From positions 1-7,675 of the forward strand of contig CAMLNY010000043.1 in the NCBI GenBank assembly GCA_946481405.1: DNA of 7,675 bases, read 5' to 3'. How positions within the stretch are numbered: the first letter of the stretch is position 1; each line of letters starts with the position of its first letter. This DNA is from an uncultured Brevundimonas sp. Its GTDB lineage: Bacteria > Pseudomonadota > Alphaproteobacteria > Caulobacterales > Caulobacteraceae. Made by a program: the position numbers and the translations under genes. Shown here piece by piece: positions 5,866-7,675 of the stretch. Under the pieces are notes generated by a model that did not search any database, had not been told where the DNA came from, and saw only the letters and a program-made list of their open reading frames with translations.

Positions 5866-6804
5866 CTATTCGAGGTTCTTGCGTGCGACGCTCCACCGCG
5901 TATCGAGGCATAGCCGACAATCAGCGCCGCTGAAGGTCTTCCCGGCCTCGGCGTCTCCGAGCAGACGCCAGTCCAGCCAGTCGCCCATCACCTGACCGTA
6001 CTCGCCGCCGCGCGGTTCACGATAGGTGCCGCCGTGCCCGGTCGCGATGTCGCCGTGGAAGATCGGCACGCCCTCGATCGCTGCGAAGTCCAGGATCGCG
6101 TTCGGTTGGGCCTGATCGGTCGGGCCGCCCGTGATGTAGAGCATCGGCGCGTGAAGACGCTTCAGATCATCGACCCCGGCCGGCCGATAGCTGCGACCCG
6201 TGCGCGTGTTGTCCGCAGGAGGCGTGCGGATGATCCCGCTGTTGCCGATGATGGCCGTCGCCACACGGGGATCATCGGCCGCCGCGATCGCCTGCAACCC
6301 ACCGCAGGAGTGGCCCATCACCGCGATCCTGTCCGTCGCGATCCGGCCCTCGAACCGGCCGCCCGCCACGTCGTTCTGGGCAATGCCCCAGTCGATGGTC
6401 TCGAGCAGCTGCGCCGTCCGGTTCTGGAGCACGTCCGGCACGCCGGCGCCCGCCGCACGCGGCGTATCGGCTCCCTCGATGATCGGCCCGCCCGCGACCA
6501 CCAGATAGCCGCGCGACGCCAGCTCGCCCCGGAATTGCGGCGTCCAGTTGCCTATGTTGACGCAGGCCCCGGCGCCATACGCGACCAGCGGTAAGGCGCG
6601 ACCGGGGGCCGCCATGTCGGCGGGCCGATAGATCGTGTGGTCGGGAAGGGTCGGATCCATCTCCATGACGACCGGATAGGGGCCCGACAGGTCCGGCACC
6701 GCCACCGGCGCCGAACTCTGAGGCGGGTTGGGCGTCTGCGACCACGCCGCCCCGGCGCCGCCCAAGGCCATGACGCCGAGAACGGCGAGTGTTGCGGGTT
6801 TCAT
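5866..6804 (-). CDS. Secreted alpha/beta hydrolase (GHSCGG type)
   Basis: A 312-aa hydrolase. A signal peptide (MKPATLAVLGVMALGGAGAAWSQ) would place it in the periplasm or outside. HTIYRP (56-61) and LPLVAYGAGACVNIGN (71-86) open the fold. GHSCGG carries the nucleophile Ser166; Asp230 in ITGGPTD and His257 in GHGGTY complete the likely triad. LETIDWGIAQND (134-145) and the end C-x-x-C-x-x-x-x-W (Cys296, Cys299, Trp304) with a basic tail recall a lineage of bacterial and fungal secreted alpha/beta hydrolases related to dienelactone hydrolase and acetylhydrolases; I know no assigned substrate. It is unrelated in detail to the CocE-like enzyme. It lies downstream of the MFS gene on the same strand (39 bases between them), so it is probably the second gene of that operon. 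Its 3' end faces the CapA-like gene with a 6-base gap. Confidence 0.9.
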   Translation of the reverse strand: MKPATLAVLGVMALGGAGAAWSQTPNPPQSSAPVAVPDLSGPYPVVMEMDPTLPDHTIYRPADMAAPGRALPLVAYGAGACVNIGNWTPQFRGELASRGYLVVAGGPIIEGADTPRAAGAGVPDVLQNRTAQLLETIDWGIAQNDVAGGRFEGRIATDRIAVMGHSCGGLQAIAAADDPRVATAIIGNSGIIRTPPADNTRTGRSYRPAGVDDLKRLHAPMLYITGGPTDQAQPNAILDFAAIEGVPIFHGDIATGHGGTYREPRGGEYGQVMGDWLDWRLLGDAEAGKTFSGADCRLCLDTRWSVARKNLE

Positions 6805-6809
6805 GGAGG

Positions 6810-6816
6810 CCTCCTT
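6810..6816 (-). promoter_or_regulatory. Strong Shine-Dalgarno of the minus-strand hydrolase
   Basis: On the minus strand AAGGAGG stands 5 bases before the ATG (6804-6802), a near-perfect match to the anti-Shine-Dalgarno. It fixes the start and predicts efficient translation even though the gene is second in its transcript. The site is half of a perfect palindrome, GGAGGCCTCC (6805-6814). Confidence 0.8.
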
Positions 6817-6843
6817 TTTGCGATACGGCCGGGGACGATCAGG

Positions 6844-7675
6844 TCATGAAACGAGAGCCGCCTCGGGCTCGGGCGGATGGGCGACGGGTTTTCCGGCCAA
6901 CAGCACGCAGATGACCGAGGCCAGGCCGGACGCGATCAGCAGCACGGCGACATCGCCGGCGCTGCCGGCCAGGAAGCGGCCGGCGAGCCAGGCCCCGACT
7001 GCTCCCATGCCGAACTGGGCGAACCCCAGAACGGCCGCAACCGAGCCGCCTCGCCAGCCGGACGCGCCCATGGCTTCGGCCGCGGCGTTCGGGCTCGACA
7101 AGCCGTTCATGGAGAAGGCCAGACAAAGCGGAATGACGAAGGCCAGCACCGCGTCAGGCCGCAGACGCACACTGACCAGCAGCAGGACGCAGGCCGCCGC
7201 GTTCGCCCGCGTCGACCAGGCCAGGAGCGTGCGGCTGGAATAGCGTCTCAGGAGCACTCGGTTGATCTGCGATCCGGTCAGGACAGAGAGCGATCCGGCG
7301 CCGTAGATCCAGCCGAAGGCCGTCGGAGCCACGCCATAGCCGTCGATCAGGAGGTGCGCAGACAGCGCCATGTAGATGAAGGTCCCGGCAGAGACGAACC
7401 CGCCGCACAGGACAAAGGCGAACACCCGTCGATCCATCAGGATGGCCAGATAGCCCCGGAACGGATGTTCCGATCTCGCCTGTTCTCTCGTGGCCGCTGA
7501 ACACGTTTCGCGTAGTCGCAAGAGCACGGCCGCGCCGAGGAGCACGCCGAAGCCGAGCAGGAACCAGAACACGGCGCGCCAGCCGAATCCGGCGATGATC
7601 CAGCCGCCCGCCAACGGCGACAGGATCGGCGCCGCTCCGAGGCGAAGGAATTGCTTGGGCGTGCGATGACCGAGG
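6844..7675 (-). CDS. Bcr/CflA-type MFS efflux transporter, 5' end missing
   Basis: The frame is open from the window edge to TGA at 6846-6844, giving 276 residues, the C-terminal two-thirds of a roughly 400-aa, 12-helix inner-membrane transporter. The TTG at 7614-7612 is not the start: residues before it continue the family pattern. APILSPLAGG, near the visible start, is motif C of drug:H+ antiporters (helix 5), followed by IIAGFGWRAVFWFLL (helix 6). After a cytoplasmic loop with RETC and FRGYLAILMDRRVF come helices 7-12. SPNAAAEAMGA, then GGSVAAVLGFAQFGMGAVGAWLAG, matches the PN-AAALA and SALxGxxQ segments typical of Bcr/CflA (bicyclomycin resistance, chloramphenicol/florfenicol and sulfonamide efflux). 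The substrate cannot be inferred. The secreted hydrolase gene follows 39 bases after its stop, suggesting an operon whose promoter lies beyond the window. Confidence 0.88.
   Translation of the reverse strand, partial: LGHRTPKQFLRLGAAPILSPLAGGWIIAGFGWRAVFWFLLGFGVLLGAAVLLRLRETCSAATREQARSEHPFRGYLAILMDRRVFAFVLCGGFVSAGTFIYMALSAHLLIDGYGVAPTAFGWIYGAGSLSVLTGSQINRVLLRRYSSRTLLAWSTRANAAACVLLLVSVRLRPDAVLAFVIPLCLAFSMNGLSSPNAAAEAMGASGWRGGSVAAVLGFAQFGMGAVGAWLAGRFLAGSAGDVAVLLIASGLASVICVLLAGKPVAHPPEPEAALVS

Noticed and set aside
6805..6819. Perfect palindrome GGAGGCCTCC followed by five T on the plus strand, resembling a terminator
   Set aside because: Without a spacer it can form only a 3-bp stem with a 4-base loop; it is better explained by the Shine-Dalgarno of the minus-strand hydrolase.

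Overview
The window is about two-thirds G+C, densely coded, and carries a TonB-dependent receptor of the N-terminal-plug type common in Caulobacterales and Sphingomonadales. The Ala-rich signal peptides, the TonB box/plug wording (DIVVTGT, ANLRG, LLLLNGRRL) and codon use suggest an aquatic or soil alphaproteobacterium, perhaps Brevundimonas-like. That placement is an inference from style, not from a marker gene. I found no rRNA, tRNA, CRISPR array, insertion sequence or phage gene.

Layout. Bases 3-98 hold the last 31 codons of a plus-strand gene whose tail faintly resembles the C-terminus of PLP-dependent enzymes. A 154-base gap (99-252), AT-richer than its surroundings, contains a short inverted repeat, a 13-base hyphenated palindrome and a strong ribosome binding site. 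It leads into a 903-aa TonB-dependent outer-membrane receptor (253-2964). A clean intrinsic terminator (3021-3058) stands only 12 bases before the next start. Then come a secreted CocE/NonD-type (S15 clan) alpha/beta hydrolase (3071-4822) and, 11 bases later, a CapA/COG2843-type metallophosphatase-fold protein without a signal peptide (4834-5859). Convergent to these, with a 6-base gap, the minus strand carries the 3' part of a Bcr/CflA-type MFS transporter (6844 to the window edge) followed by a second, unrelated secreted alpha/beta hydrolase (5866-6804). This pair probably forms a separate operon.

How they may work together (inference). The plus-strand set reads as a scavenging locus: an outer-membrane active importer, a periplasmic ester/amide hydrolase, a cytoplasmic CapA-like enzyme, and possibly an upstream PLP enzyme. 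This is consistent with capture and stepwise breakdown of an amide- or ester-linked molecule, such as a peptide-like polymer or a natural product. The substrate cannot be read from the sequence. The terminator between receptor and hydrolase would make the receptor abundant and leave the enzymes to read-through transcription. The minus-strand pair couples an efflux-type transporter with a periplasmic hydrolase.

The individual families are known. The most interesting points are the particular combination, the placement of the terminator, and the departures from consensus around the catalytic motifs of the CocE-like enzyme and the CapA-like protein.
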